Shown: piece after piece, positions 1-13,095 of the stretch
Layout of the letters: every line of letters begins with the position of its first letter
Numbering within the stretch: position 1 is the first letter of the stretch
NCBI GenBank assembly: GCA_015227615.1
Contig: JAALGZ010000001.1
Span: forward strand, 3,224,001-3,288,000
Source: Labyrinthula sp. Ha
Taxonomy: Eukaryota > Sar > Bigyra > Labyrinthulida > Labyrinthulaceae
Direction of reading: 5' to 3'
Length of the DNA: 64,000 bases
Program-made: the position numbers and the translations under genes
The notes under the pieces: model-generated
What the model was told of the DNA's origin: nothing
The model's input: the letters and a program-made list of their open reading frames with translations, nothing else
The model's database searches: none

Positions 1-3000
1 AAGTATTTTGTTACTGCGCAGGAAAGATTTTAGAAATGTGGTACTCCAGAAATGATACAGATACATGACAGTACATTGGTAACGGTATGTGAAGTCTCTT
101 TTGGATCCCTTGCCATTATATCATGGAAGCTCATTATGTAAATACTGAGCTAAATGAACATAATGCGTAATTAGAGAGGCTCTGATGTTAAACTTACAAC
201 CATGCACAGAGCTATCTTTTTCGCTTAGCCATGGTTAGTCTAAGAGCATACCTGCTAGAGAAATTTAATTGCTGTGCAAACTAAATTAAGAATCCTAAGC
301 TAAGCTTCTGTAAACTGTTGAGAGGTTTAGACAAACTTGATCATTAATTTTGCTCTAAGATCAAAATTTTAATTGGGTCTTGGTCTGATTATTCGGAGGA
401 AAACTCCCATATCATTTGTTTCCTCTGTTAACTCTTTTCTTGTCTCATTTTTTTCAAGCAATGGCTATCACCTCCCGTAAGTTAATTGTTTACTGACATA
501 TGATTATATCTTTTCAATTTTATTATTTGTACAATTGCTCAGAACACTAAAGGAGTGGAGCTGCCTACAAGCCAAGAGCCACTACAGGCTCAAACTTAGA
601 ACCAAACTGTATATGCTAACTTTCAAACATGACATCGGTGAAATCGAATGCTAACCCTTACGGCAGATTAAAGTTCATCATTTTAGAAAGTTGCACATAT
701 GCATCCATACTGAGTGCTCAATTAGGCCCCGGTCATATATTTTATATAAGTAGCTGATGACTTTGTGAGGACGAATTATTTTCTGAAAGTATTCGACTGT
801 GAAATAAATGAGTTATCATGATCTAATTGCAAAATATACTAAACTACATGGTTAATACTTTGCTCTCTAACCAGTTGATATCAAACTCTCTGTCTCTATC
901 TGGGTTCCATTCCAATAAAATTTCTCATCTACATTGTCAACCCCCAAACCATAGATTACTACTTGGGAAGGGTATACTTTTTTATAGAAATTGAATTAAT
1001 ACGTATTGGCAATTTTACACGGGTTATGTGACTCAAATATTTCAATCCGAGAGTTTTGAGGTTTTTCGGTAGTTTGGAGGAAACGTTTAATGGTTCCGCA
1101 ATGGTTCAAGGAGGGTTGAATGATCATAACAAGAAGATCCTTAAGAAGCCTTAACTTTCTCAATGATTTTCTATGCTTGTTACAATTTCAAAAACATAGT
1201 TTGAGGGAAACCGAATCTGGGGATTATCAACCTCTCAAAAAATAATCTTCCTCTATCTACATTGTAGTTGTGGTTCAACGAGCTGGTGAACCGGGGTTAA
1301 CAGGCTTCCTACATTCAATTTAAAATATATAGAACTAGAGGTCTGTATATAGAGTACTGTGGGGCCCTGGTATCACTGCTTTACATGGCCAGAAACACTC
1401 GCAAATTAGCAGATGCTGCAGCTTGTTCTCTGAAACACTATTAATCAACACTAACTAACCGTAGCAACCATTAATTATGTGCTTTGGTACCGAAAGTTTG
1501 ACAATGAGTTTAGCTTTCTCCTGACGACTAGATTGTGCAATATTCATCAAAATTGAAACTGTTTATTTATTCAAAGTTTTGGCCTTGTAGTGCCATGTAA
1601 TAAGTATATTTCATAGCAACTCCAGTAAGCTGGATTTCATCTATGCTAGGAAGAGAGATCTGTTGCTAGTATCTGTTGCAAAGAAATATTATAAGAGGTA
1701 CGATAAGAAATGTGTTTTAAGCCGTGTTGTTTTACCAACAGTAAAAAATGACTAAATAAGTTTTGCTTTGCAGGTAGTCTTATATGGTTTAAAACTATTG
1801 AAGCTTATTTTGCAGTGCGCGCGTCGCATTGATCACTTGTTGCTTTTCGCAGATGATTTGCATGCTTTTAATTTTATGGCAATATTAGTTGACTAAGGTT
1901 AAACTCTTAATGAATTGTAAAATATGACAATATAGAGTGTAAGCTCTAACTACACGTATACTTTGTGAAAAGCACTGCGCAACACAGAACCCATACCACA
2001 GAACACGGGTCAGGTTTGGTACGTACAGTATAGTGTATTCCAAAACCCCGATATAATTTTCTTTTTGAGGAAAAAGAGTAGACAGGGCCATTATGAACTT
2101 TGTTTAATTGTGATAAATACCAAAACCATCTTCTAGGCTTTATTTTGGCTCTACCTAATGCCCTTCATTCTAAATCTGTAACTCTTTCTTGATTTAACTT
2201 TCGTGCAGTTGTCTTGGCAAAAGGCTCGTTCATGGAATGTACATGGCTTCACTCAATTCCTAATAAACTTGTTTCGAGTCATGCTTGTAAAAAAGTAAGG
2301 GATTATTTGTTGATTAAAAGTACAATCTGACTGTTGTTATGGTAAGAGGAGTATTTGATCTGGTCTGTTGAGCTGGCATGTTTTGGTCATCTTCACTTTC
2401 TAACACCCTAAATTATAGGCTAACAGCATTATTCTCTTCCGTGAGTAAAATATCTGTACCTATAATCTAAAACCCAAATCTGAAGCAAGCAATCACATAG
2501 AATATGAAGCTGAACCACAAACATTATCAAGTGTCCGTGGCACAGAATACTCTTGAGAACAAGATCCTGAGGGCTCTGTTAGGTTTTAACTGCTGTATGA
2601 GAATGATAAGCCTAGCATCAACCAAGGCGTTGGGTAATTAGCTGATATCACTAGTCTTAATATTCATAACTTGTACATAATCTTCGTAGATAATATGAGT
2701 CAGTGGAACGAGAGATGTAATATATCGCTGCTTGGCAGGATGTGGAGGTGCTTTACTTAAAAAATAAATATTGTGATTTCAAATGACTGAATGTACGGTG
2801 CTAGGTTTGATTATTGGCCAAAAATAAGATTTGTTTAGTACTGTCTGTCATGTGATGTCTTTTTTTACTACAATCGGTTTGAAGGAGTTAAAGATGTCTA
2901 TTAGAAAGGCCGAAGGGCCAGTACTGGAGTTTAGGGTGCTGGATAAGAGTACGACACTAGGCTCGCGGAGGTGTGGTGCCGTTATCTGAAGCATTTCCCT

Positions 3001-3230
3001 TCTGGTAGGGGGAAAGATCTATCAGGTGTATTTTGTCTAGGAAAAGCCTCCAACATTGCAAAGCGTCAACCTGCACCTGTGATCAGTATTCAGGTGGGGA
3101 TTTTCAAAGGTTCGTACTTAAGGCGCAACACTTTAGTTCCATCTTTTGTCTTGATTCATAAGAGCTGCTATGTCGAAAAATATCAACTCATTTTACATCC
3201 CAATGTTCAAAACAAGGCACCGGATTCGAT
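1..3230. other. Gene-poor region, left edge
   Basis: I see no convincing gene in this AT-rich stretch. The longest open frames are short, unlike known families, and several lack an ATG. One short plus-strand stretch near 1812-1860 reads like the FADD block of a LINE-type reverse transcriptase, but nothing around it extends the match. The stretch may be long intergenic sequence or decayed transposon. Confidence 0.5.
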
Positions 3231-3231
3231 A

Positions 3232-3685
3232 ACGTTTAACATTAATTATTTGATAATTGTTTTGATTCTGATTATCAACAAGAGAATTTGGATTTTTCAT
3301 CTTTTCAAATATTTCTGAATTAACTCTGATCATAAATTAATTGTGAATACTAGAACAGGCCAAAATTTAATGTTTTATAGGTTTTCATAAGGTGCAACAA
3401 TGGCTTCTTTTGGGTATTTGACCCAAGACCATCTGGCCCAGTCTTGCATGGATAATCAATTGATAATCAGAATTAAATCACAAATGTTTCGGTAATTAGA
3501 AGAATTAATCAATAAGAAAATTATGTGGAAAAGTTTTATAGAAAAATTATCAAAAAATCAAATTCAATCCCTACTCAAGAGATACAAACAATATAGTAAA
3601 AGTCCACAGGTGAATGAAATGTGCAGAGCCATGGGCCATATGGCCATGTTCATAACAAAGGAACACTTTGAATGGAATATGATGC
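3232..3685 (+). repeat. Duplicated or dispersed AT-rich repeat, copy A
   Basis: This segment lies upstream of and across the 5' end of the WD40 gene. It shares ordered blocks with 7553-7955: a block around 'attgttttgattctgatt', a block around 'cccagtctt', a block 'aaatcaaattcaatcccta' and a block around 'aaaggaacacttt'. A shorter part, around 'ccagtcttg...ggataa...gataat', recurs near 32322-32395. It could be a transposable element with three decayed copies or a segmental duplication of a promoter region. The alignment was made by eye with many mismatches and gaps. Confidence 0.5.
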
Positions 3686-3705
3686 CTGTTTTGTATCTGG
3701 AGTAG
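3523..3705 (+). other. Possible 5' exon of the WD40 gene
   Basis: A 60-codon ORF starting with ATG, lysine- and glutamine-rich at its start, overlaps the beginning of the WD40 reading frame in a different frame. The WD40 frame has a stop immediately before its first ATG, so if this ORF is part of the same protein an intron must join them. I could not find a unique GT-AG pair of the 28-30 nt size seen elsewhere in the window. It also lies inside repeat copy A, so it may be repeat-derived sequence rather than an exon. Confidence 0.25.
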
Positions 3706-4646
3706 AAGATGGGTTTATTAGCATAAAACACTCTACATCAGGCCAATTATTATCAAATTTAACACTAGATTACGTTTTTATCAATGAAATTAAAATTGAT
3801 AAGGAAAGAGAAAGAATATTTGCTGCTACGAACACAAGCATATTTCTCTTGACTTCATTTTGTCAGGGGTTCTCGTCTGAAACTACACAAAAGCTGAAAG
3901 CTCATCAAGGAAATTGTATGAACTTGGAAATAAGTAATGACTCAAACTGGATCGCGACATGTGGGGAAGATGGGGTGGTTAAAATTTTTGATGTCAGACA
4001 AAGCCTTTCCGAGGTTGTTCAGCAGTATAAACCTAGACTCGCTCTAAATTCAAAACTTCCTTCGCTGCAAAGTTTTCCGTATAATAACGTATTGCACTCG
4101 ATATGCTTGGATGAAGACCAAGTTAGTATATATGCCATAGGAGCTATGGCAAGTGTGTTTCATTTTGATTTGCGCAAGATGGAGCAAGTTAATTCAGCGT
4201 CGAACTTTTTAAACTCAGTAAGACGACAAAGTAGAACTCGATTTTTCAATGCACGGATATGGAAGGAAGAAATTCTTATTGGCACGTCTCATGGTTCGGT
4301 AATTTCCCTTGACAAACATGATTTGCGGTTACTAACTCGGCGTCAAATTCATAAGGAGGCTGTCCTGGACTTAAATATCAATTCTCCAAAGTGTACAATA
4401 GCCTCCTGCTCTGCTGATAAGTCTGTTCATCTTTCCTCTTTGAACGATAGTGAGGTTTCTGAACTTCAAAAAGATGTTCATGAGCAGTTCGTGAATAAAG
4501 TCAGGTTCACTACAGATGGAGATTTTGTGTTCACAGCGTGCTCAGACGGTCGAGTTCGGGTGTTCAACACAAGCAGTGGAAATTTAGTGAAGCAGTTCGT
4601 ATGCAAGGATGAAAAACCAGTTACAGCGATTGCTATTTTAGACTAG
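3672..4646 (+). CDS. WD40-repeat protein
   Basis: A 324-residue protein built of WD40-like repeats, which fold into a beta-propeller used as a protein-interaction platform. The clearest repeats are at residues about 78-110 (ends in KIFDVRQ), about 225-260 and about 268-303 (HEQFVNKVRF, then DGRVRVFNTSSG). The N-terminal part (about 5-30, FVSGVEDGFISI) also reads as a repeat, so the propeller may begin upstream and the chosen ATG may not be the true start. The family member cannot be named, because general WD40 sequence is too variable. It ends 26 bp from the convergent cytochrome b5 gene, so the 3' UTRs probably overlap. Confidence 0.8.
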   Translation: MEYDACFVSGVEDGFISIKHSTSGQLLSNLTLDYVFINEIKIDKERERIFAATNTSIFLLTSFCQGFSSETTQKLKAHQGNCMNLEISNDSNWIATCGEDGVVKIFDVRQSLSEVVQQYKPRLALNSKLPSLQSFPYNNVLHSICLDEDQVSIYAIGAMASVFHFDLRKMEQVNSASNFLNSVRRQSRTRFFNARIWKEEILIGTSHGSVISLDKHDLRLLTRRQIHKEAVLDLNINSPKCTIASCSADKSVHLSSLNDSEVSELQKDVHEQFVNKVRFTTDGDFVFTACSDGRVRVFNTSSGNLVKQFVCKDEKPVTAIAILD

Positions 4647-4672
4647 GCAGCATATATTCATCAGACTATCAC

Positions 4673-5104
4673 TCAGTTTTCATCTCCTTCATTTTTTTGG
4701 AGCTCAATGTATAATGCAAACAAAACTGCTACAAACGCGATGAAGAAGCCAATGAGCATGAGTGTATTGTTTGTGGACTCCTTCTGTTTTTCAGATGGTG
4801 CTATTCCGGTCATTGTTGGTTTTCCAGCCTGTTTAAGATCTCCTATATAGTATTCTTTAAGTGTGTTTCGTGCATCTTCCGAATGTCCTGTATCCTCGAA
4901 ATCTTCTGTTGCGTCAGTGCCTGCCACGTCAAGAATGATCTCTGGACCACCTGGGTGGTCGTCCAGGTATTTTGATATGTCATAAACTTTGCCATGAACA
5001 ACTATCCAGCAATCTTCGTCCTTCTTGTGCTGTGATACTTCAACCATGTCGAAAGCCTCTACTTTGCTGCTCTTATCTACATTTTCCTTCTTTTCTTCGC
5101 TCAT
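4673..5104 (-). CDS. Cytochrome b5, tail-anchored
   Basis: A 143-residue protein with one cytochrome b5 haem-binding domain at about residues 17-91 and a C-terminal hydrophobic segment at about 114-133, followed by a short polar tail. The two axial haem ligands of the family are visible: H50 in the HPGG motif and H74 in GHSEDA. This is the classic layout of microsomal or outer-mitochondrial cytochrome b5, which carries electrons to fatty-acid desaturases, elongases and other membrane oxidases. The length (about 130-145 residues is usual) and the ATG fit well. The sequence does not tell ER from mitochondrial outer membrane, though the acidic tail KNEGDEN is more like ER forms. The gene is intronless as read and convergent with the WD40 gene. 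Confidence 0.95.
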   Translation of the reverse strand: MSEEKKENVDKSSKVEAFDMVEVSQHKKDEDCWIVVHGKVYDISKYLDDHPGGPEIILDVAGTDATEDFEDTGHSEDARNTLKEYYIGDLKQAGKPTMTGIAPSEKQKESTNNTLMLIGFFIAFVAVLFALYIELQKNEGDEN

Positions 5105-7552
5105 TTTGAGAGATTGCCTTTTTTGGACATCCAGTAACGCTTTTTTATATTACAGGTAAATCTTGACTTAATAGAAGGATAAAGTCACAGGAAAACATTA
5201 TTCCTATGAATATTATAGGAAGAGATCATTAGTGATGGGAAGTTGTATCAAGTAACCAAGAGATAAAAAAGCTTTTGAAGCATAATTTTATTTCATTTTA
5301 GTTGTGCTATTGCGTATAAGAAATGTCTCCGGAAGTACAATGACCATGAGGTTGTTATACATATTCGTATCTAGGAAACTAACAGAGCTAACTAACTCTG
5401 AAATTAGATACATTGGCAGTAGTATCCTAAGCTGAACCATTCTGAGTACAGCATTCTATCATTTGCTATTCTCCCTAGGTTGCTCAAAAATCAGAGTGGT
5501 ACGGTTGAAAAGGTTGTTTCGCGCAGTGTCTAACTGGATGAAGCATCATAATGAGTCAGCTTATCCATTACGTATTTATTAACGTAAGTAGATACCTCTT
5601 GAAATTCAATTAAGGTTTTCAATAAGCTAAGAAATCTCTGATACGACAGATTATTAATTTAAGTAAACATTTGCTAAAGGAAAAAGAAAAAAGAAGCCTA
5701 TTTAGTTTCCGTGGATTATTCAATGCCATCTACGTAATTTTATGAAAACAATTACAGAACAGTAGTAATAGTTGCTTCAATATCTCGTAAAAAATTATAA
5801 AAATTATCGAAGTTATAAATCACAAAGCTACACTTACTACGAAACAATTGCCTAACTCTCTTTGGTAAATTAATTAGGGATTCCTTGCTGAAATCTATTC
5901 ATGAACTAAAATATATTATAAATTCCTGGGATTTCTTCTTCAATGGATAGATATTAAGCAGAGAAAATTTTTCATCCAATAGTTTTGACCATCATGTGTT
6001 TAAAGGATTAAACTAATATAGACTTGTGTGGGTGAGGAAAAATTACAAGTATTTGAAATATTATTTAATGATTTCTACTTGAGGAGTAGATAGGATCACA
6101 GACCCGTACAGCCTTCTCTACTATTCTTCAAAATATAATATTAAAATGGCAACCACCTAAAACCTTCAAACTTTCAGTTACGTTATGTTAATATAAGGCA
6201 ATGTATCCCATGATGTACTACTCTGGTGTCACTACCACCTTTTGAATCGAGACAGCCAAATAATTATCGCTTTCATCAATAACTAACAGGAGATCAACTG
6301 ATTGATATCCAACTAAGAAATCATTTTTCAGTAGATATTAGTGCTTCAAAAGTTAGAATAAAACAACTAAATCAAGAATTACACACATTTTGTCGTCCAT
6401 TCCTTTTGAACTTTAAAGTCTACTTTAGACCATCAATGTTGGAGTTGCTTGTTATATGGTTTGTGATTGTATGGAAAAAACAAAAAACATATAAAATGAT
6501 GACATTAATACTTCTTTCAGATTTTAGCATTTGAAGTTTTGAACTATCCATAATAAGAAAAATATCGTTTGAGTATGTACCCAATGTCCTTCGGAACCTA
6601 TGAAGGTCATTGCATTGGAGGATAATAAACTGTGTAGAATTAGGAATCAGCGCTCTCCTTGCTAACATGTACTTCAAGTGGAAATAAATCAAAATCAAAA
6701 CGTTCCTACCGGTAAAAGATGTTAGTTATATTCATATTCTACCATCTTGGTACCCATAACTAGAAACTACTTGCATACGGAATACTTAGAGAAGCTTTTC
6801 TTTTGACTGATTCAATATGAATATTTTTTCCAAAAATCAATTGCAGAAAAATATCAATTTCTTTTTCAAATTAAAAATTCACTAAATAATTACTATCTGC
6901 TCGAAATATCCATCATATTCCAGGTATGCTCCTATAATAATTTTGAAGAGCTGTCTTGGTGTGTGCTATTAACATCAACTTAATCTCCCTCTCTCTCTGA
7001 CACTTTCCATGTTTGATATCCAAGTTAGCGAGAAATAATTCATGTGAGGCACTTTTTGGAATAGGAGAACCCAGAAAAATGATATTATTCCAGGGCACAC
7101 AAAAAACCGCTCTTTTCTTCATTTCTTTGGTGTACAGTTACAGAGCATATCCAACGACACGGTAAGAGGTCACTTCCAGTTTTTCTTTTTTTCTTCACGA
7201 AATATGACTTGAAACAAACCTTTCTCGCACTCAATCCAAAGTTAACTGGTCTCAAGCTGGAAAACTCTATGCAAGACGAGGCTTCTCTTTTCAGGTGGAA
7301 GTGATCCCACAGTCAAGTCATAGTAACTAGGTACTGAAAACGCATAGATGAATGTGGAACTAGAAATAGAGAAAAGAAGCACTTAAAGTTTACACTTGGG
7401 AAAACAATTGTAACTACCTCTACGAATTGTTTCATTTGCAACCTTGGCAGAATGTTTTTACCTCAGATTAGCTTCGCACAAACATGTTCACAATCACGAC
7501 TTTGAATAAAAAAATTCAACCCTCTTTACGATAGATATGCATCGAATTTCAT
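5105..7552. other. Gene-poor region
   Basis: No gene recognised. The first few hundred bases probably hold the cytochrome b5 promoter. The remainder is AT-rich with only short, family-less open frames on either strand. Confidence 0.5.
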
Positions 7553-7955
7553 GAGAATTATGAATAAATATTTTATAATTGTTTTGACTCTGATTATCAA
7601 TGAAGGAATCGGAATTTTGACTCGTATCAAATTATTCTGAATTTACTCTGTTTTCAATACAATAATGGGCTACGTGACCATTTTCTATAGGTTCTTATAC
7701 GGTGAAAAAAATGAAAAAATAATTCTTGGCTATTTTGAAGAGTACCACGTGTCCCAGTCTTATGTTAATAATAAGTTGATTCTCGACAATTAGTCACAAT
7801 GTTTAGTGAGTTATCAAAATCAATCAACAAGAAAAAATTAGGGAATGTTTTATTGATAAGTTATCAATAAATCAAATTCAATCCCTAACGGTAGATACAT
7901 ATTCTTCGTTACGAAGAAAACATAACTCTAGAAAGGAATACTTTATGTATTTTTT
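7553..7955 (+). repeat. Decayed copy B of the WD40-upstream repeat
   Basis: The segment matches copy A (3232-3685) block by block in the same orientation, including 'aaatcaaattcaatccct' and a region corresponding to the start of the ORF at 3523. It has lost part of the sequence between the last two shared blocks. No intact ORF remains. Either a partial duplication of the gene's 5' region or a second copy of a repeat element. Confidence 0.5.
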
Positions 7956-10900
7956 AGCCTGAGCAAAGTGACATGCAGCATTGTGGCGTAATTTCCAAAT
8001 GTGCTGGTTCGTTTCGGATGTAAACTAGAAGAGAATATAAAAAAAACAGCAAAGAAAAGACACAAGAATAATTTAACTAGTCAAAAAAATAAAAATATGG
8101 AAGAACGACGATGTTTAACAAGAAGGAAAACCTACTACAGGGCTCTCAAACTGGGGTAAGTGTTCTCGTCAGTGTTGTTGGTTCGAAAAAACATTGAAGT
8201 AAGATACACCTCCAAAACTAACTAGTACATATGAAATGTTATATTCTTTTTATCTAAACTCAAGAAATTGCAACAGTACCAATGTTAGTCTTATGCTTAC
8301 TTGGAGCAATTTTACTTGCATTAATCAGCCAATACCTGTACTTGACCATATAATTGGTTCAAATTGCATTGTTTGTATGAAGACAGCTCTGTGTTTAAAG
8401 AGAGGGATATGCTGATAATTCTTTTTACCTGGTAGATTAAATTATAAATTTAGTCTATATGTCTTGTACAAAGGAAACATGTTTTTGAATCTGAGCAAGG
8501 CTGTTCATTATGAGCTGCGAAATAAAGTTAGCAATATGCAACCAAAACGAGACCTTGTTTACTTGGCGTAGTCGGTATAGAACTTTCAATCGAACCCATC
8601 GTTTTTTACCACCGATACAATTACCGCCATCGGTCTTGTGAATAGAACATTTTGTTGAGTTCGGGTTTGGTATTTCAGTACCAGGAGACTAGGTCTTCCA
8701 TGTATCTTGAAAAGCAAGAATATCTCGGGTTAGTCTTATGACACTGAAGAAAACTCTGGGACCCATAAAACTTAAGACCTATCTAACTTACTGTCACCGT
8801 ATTTCTTTAAAACAAAGTACTTCGTGAACCAAAAAACAAGTTTTGAGAAAAAACGCATTCAAATGTCAAGGTGATAAGAAACCCATGATTCTACAGTAAA
8901 CTCAATATGTTTCGTTGTTTCATTAGTAGGTTAGATTCTTATTTGCGTAGAATAGCATTAAATGAGAAACTGAGTAAAGTGGTAGTATATACTAAAAAAG
9001 AACCCGATCTTCACACTAAAGAGAACATTACGGGCTTGTTTATGAGAGTTAAAAGATCAACATAGTATTTCATTCTTGATTTTGTTGATCTATGTCCAGA
9101 TTCATAGGTCATTTATGGTTTAACTTAGATAGAAAAAATATGGTATTACATATTTTTTATCTTTTGATTAGGAAACAGTATCAGGAGAGATCACATCATC
9201 GGGAAGAGTACCATGAGTAGTAAATTGGTAATAGACCCTTCCTGCCCTTAAGTCTCCAGAAACAAGTGTCTATGTATCCATCTTCAGTTTATATTATTTT
9301 CGGCGTGCATAGTCAACATTTTTAGGAAAAGAATTTGTTTTTATGGCACTATTTCATACGCCATTTTTTTTTGGTTGAGCTCACCCAAAATGCCACAAGC
9401 TCAAAATCCATGCTTAATGAAACAGTAAATGAGAGAAATGGTAAAACTTGAGAGGAACCTATCATAATCGGAGAAACTAGTCAAGTTTAGGTGAATATAA
9501 GGTAAGAATCAAAGTTCATGGTATCAAATTAGGTCAAATGAGAGGGTAGTTACGTTTGAAAATTTTTCAAGGTTGGTTTCGAACGGATATGACTAAGAAA
9601 GGTATGGTTCTTGTTGATTTACAGGAGTTAAAAGCCTCAAGAGCTATAACAACGAGAAAAGCATATAGAAGGATCAAAATTATATGTACATCTATCAAGG
9701 GGTGTTCTTTTCACGTTAACGGTAGGTTTGATCATATAACTTCTTTATAGATTTTTTGTTAGCAACAGGGATTAAGCTGAACATGAAATAGAATGTGAAA
9801 TAAAATTTAAAAAGTTTTCAAAATACGTACTTGAAGAAGAATAAAAACTCACTATAATTCAAAGACAGGTAAGCACTTCAGCAAGTCAGAAAATGGTTAT
9901 GCTCCGCAAAAGATTACTTGGAGTTGTTTTTTGAAGAAGAATTAATAAGGTCTCTTACCAAAAACACAAAAGACGAAGACAGAATTCTAGAGGATACAAA
10001 TATGAAAAAATAAATTAGGCATGGAACTATCTATCTAAGTAGAAAGATTGTTTTAATCCTGGCTTGATGACACTAATTCTTTAAAAAATCTGGTTTCAGG
10101 GTCTCGCTTTCCATGAATCCCTGTAAAATAAATCAAGAAAAATTTTTAGTGATACCAACCAGATAGACATAACCCGTAGAGTTTATGCCACAAATTGTTC
10201 CCAATATCTCCTACTGGGGAGAGGTGTTTCCGAAGTAAACTTTGAGCATATCTTTATGGGACTTGCGAAACATTTTTGGCTTATTCATGACCTGAAACAT
10301 TTACGGATCGAGGAAGAAACAGTGATGATATCAGATTGAAGTGCGGCGTTAACTCGTGTAGCTAAGTAGCTAAAATCTGTGTACATGAGATGCACCAAGC
10401 ATTTTATTACCTCCCCCTTCTTTGCAACAGTTGGAATAACTGGGCTTGCTGCTTTCTAAGTCAAAGATAGTTTTGGATCAGTTATTCTTGAGCCCTTTCT
10501 AGAATACCAGGAATTGAATTATATCTTAATAAATGAGGGACATATATTCCAATGAACCACAGGATTCGTGCGTACAGGAATCGACAAAAAATTAAAGATG
10601 TGATTTGTTGAGCCTACACCCGTATAACATTCACACGCTCTAATAAATATATTCAGCGCATCGATTCATTCCACGTAATGCTAAGAGAAACTGTGGCTCT
10701 AAAAGAATCTTGGGAGCATGGATTCTGGATCACCTCCTTTTTTATCACTACTAAAATGTGCAGAGAAAATAGTACACATCTTTGAATAAAATCAGAGATT
10801 CGATTTTCCATGGCAAGGAGGTATTAACAAAGGTAAAAAATTGATCAATAAAGAGATTCATCACACGTTTGGATGCTGCATCACTCACAATCTTGGGAAT

Positions 10901-12612
10901 TCATCATATAATGTAAGAGAAAATATAGATGGGGTAACTATAGACTTCCTGTTCAATATTGATGAAGCAACTAGTAGTTTCATGCCAACATACACCAGCC
11001 AGCTCTGGCACAGCTTGCATCTGCCCTGCGGACATTATGGAAATGTGTGCGCAGAGCTTATTAAAGTATACTTCAAAAGAAGTGCTACTTCCAAGATGGG
11101 ATTACAAGAGTCATCAATTATATGAAGTTGCGATACAAGGGATGAGCAAGGATAAGGGAAGAAAAATCAGTTGGTCTTAAGCTCGGAGTAAGATTATTTA
11201 GCTTTAAGCTAGTAAGAGTTACAAAGACACAAACTAGAAAATTTTCAAAACAATATTTATTGTCCGTGACGTAGCAAGTGGAACATAGGAAAGTAACGAA
11301 GTCCAGAGATTGTTTTTTTCTATTCTTGTGACTGTATGAAGGACTCGTTGATGGATAATCCAGCTGGAGACTTTTCCAATTTTGATGAAAACCTGCTGCA
11401 CGGAGCCACATCAATGCTCTAGTCTCTACAGAAGCCTATCCTGAAAAGAAGGAATGGAAGCCCAGCCAAACCGATATCTCAATTCATCTTTTAAAAAATT
11501 TTACTGTTATACTAAATTATTTTCTTAAACTAAATAGAGGTTTGCATAGGTTTCGCATAAATTTAGTTCAGCTTATCATTTTACAGAATAATCCTTAAAA
11601 AGAAATTAGGTGCGCGCCAATCCCAAAAAGTGAATGAATCGTATCTTGTTGCAAGTATAAGTTCGCATTCCAAGAAGTAACTAAGTTGAATTCTGTTGCA
11701 GACGCAAATCCCAAGCCCTTCATAAAAGGTTTTTTAAACTTTGAAATGAAGAATGTAAATGAGTAAAGTGCAGAATCCAGGCCAAAGAATTAGTAAAATG
11801 TGACACCTAGCCCGTCCATCGTATCAGCAAATCCTTATTCTACCTCTTTTCTCTGGAACCGCATCCTTTGTTAACTTACTCTGCTCCCAGAAGAGCCCTG
11901 AAGTCTTGCTTGAACTCTTGCTCTGGTGCTTGAACAATCAATGTAGCGCAAGCCATATAATCAGAGGTTAAGATACCACACCTCCAAGAAAAAAGATGAT
12001 GAGAAAGGGCCATATTTTTGTACTGTCTTTCTTTTTTGTCAACTAAATTGCCTGTAATCAGAATCTATTTACGTGTTTTTGTGAAAGCCTTCATATAGTA
12101 GCTTCTTTGTTCATGATGTTTCTGTAACTTGATATATATAAAATTTCCACTTGCCTGTTTTCTGCAGTATCTCGATCATTTGTATCATCCGCTTTAAACT
12201 AAGCTGGAGTGATTTTATTGGGTAATCAGAGTATAAGATATAACTATCTCTAGTTTCACCGCTGCTGATTTTACCAGTGGACGTTGTCGACGCGCTGAAG
12301 GTTGTGTTCGAGTATATTCTTGAATAAAAAATCAAACCAACTCTAAATAAGACTAGAATTAGTTGAAAATAAGTGGTATAAAAGATGCAAACAAGTTGTT
12401 TATATATGCTACTAAAAGTATAAGTATGGTAAGAAGCGTAAAGTAAAAAGTAATAATAAACGTAAATTTCAAAATTATTAAATCTTCCACTCATAGTAAT
12501 GTCATATCGACAATAGATATACATAGTAAACCAAATATAGTATTAACAAGTAATACGAAGAAGCGCAACTGCATACCCATAAAGCAGTCGCCATTTCATA
12601 ACAAATACATAG
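7956..12612. other. Gene-poor region left of the young retrotransposon
   Basis: No gene can be supported. Short ORFs at 9556-9750 and 10841-11125 (plus strand) have no recognisable family. The second has a faint integrase-like look that I could not confirm. The 3' end of the stretch is the insertion site of the young LTR element. Confidence 0.45.
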
Positions 12613-12616
12613 GTGC

Positions 12617-12976
12617 TGTTATGCGAGATTTGATATCTTCTTGGGTCGCTTATTCCTTTTACTAATATATGTATTAAAGAGTAGGTTATATGGATATGCT
12701 GTAGCTCAAGTCGTGATATATCGTTATAAGAAAAATGACACGTCATTCTAATGCTGGTAGCCGGTAAAAAAACTTGAAATACGAACCGTTAGTGGCAGTT
12801 TATTAAGTCATAAAAAGCATTGTTATAAAAGGGAATTTATTTTTATTGTTCTACTGAAGTCTACGGCTGTTTATTTCTACTATATTTTACTGAAGTCTGT
12901 TTACTTTGAAGGCTTCTCGAAGGTCCTGGTTGCGCACGTCTTTTTTATATATTTACAAGGACGGAAAACCTCAATA
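12617..12976 (+). repeat. 5' LTR
   Basis: A 360-bp direct repeat of 19687-20046, offset by exactly 7,070 bp, and identical as far as I can read. It starts TGTTATGC and ends CCTCAATA, so it has the TG start but not a classical CA end. A TATAAAA box at 12824-12830 is the probable core promoter. The right end runs into two tandem copies of the 8-bp palindrome CAATATTG (12972-12987), where a primer-binding site would be expected. I see no obvious match to a tRNA 3' end there. Confidence 0.93.
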
Positions 12977-13095
12977 TTGCAATATTGAAAACTTTCCTGG
13001 GATATACGAAGATTCAGAGAGTTTTTTCAGGCAATTGATATTGAATATATATATAGGAAGTTACTTTCTATACGGGAATTTACTAGTCGAATATT

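Noticed and set aside
2971-3318. 115-codon plus-strand ORF
   Set aside because: No family, low-complexity end, overlaps the repeat; it probably arose by chance in AT-rich DNA.
10841-11125. Plus-strand ORF with a faint integrase look (NIDEATSSFMP)
   Set aside because: Only a few positions fit an integrase core and there is no collinear RT or zinc finger beside it. The similarity is too weak.
12977-13010. Candidate tRNA primer-binding site 'ctgggatatacg' at about 12998
   Set aside because: It lies over 20 bp inside the LTR end, and I could not match it to a tRNA acceptor end.
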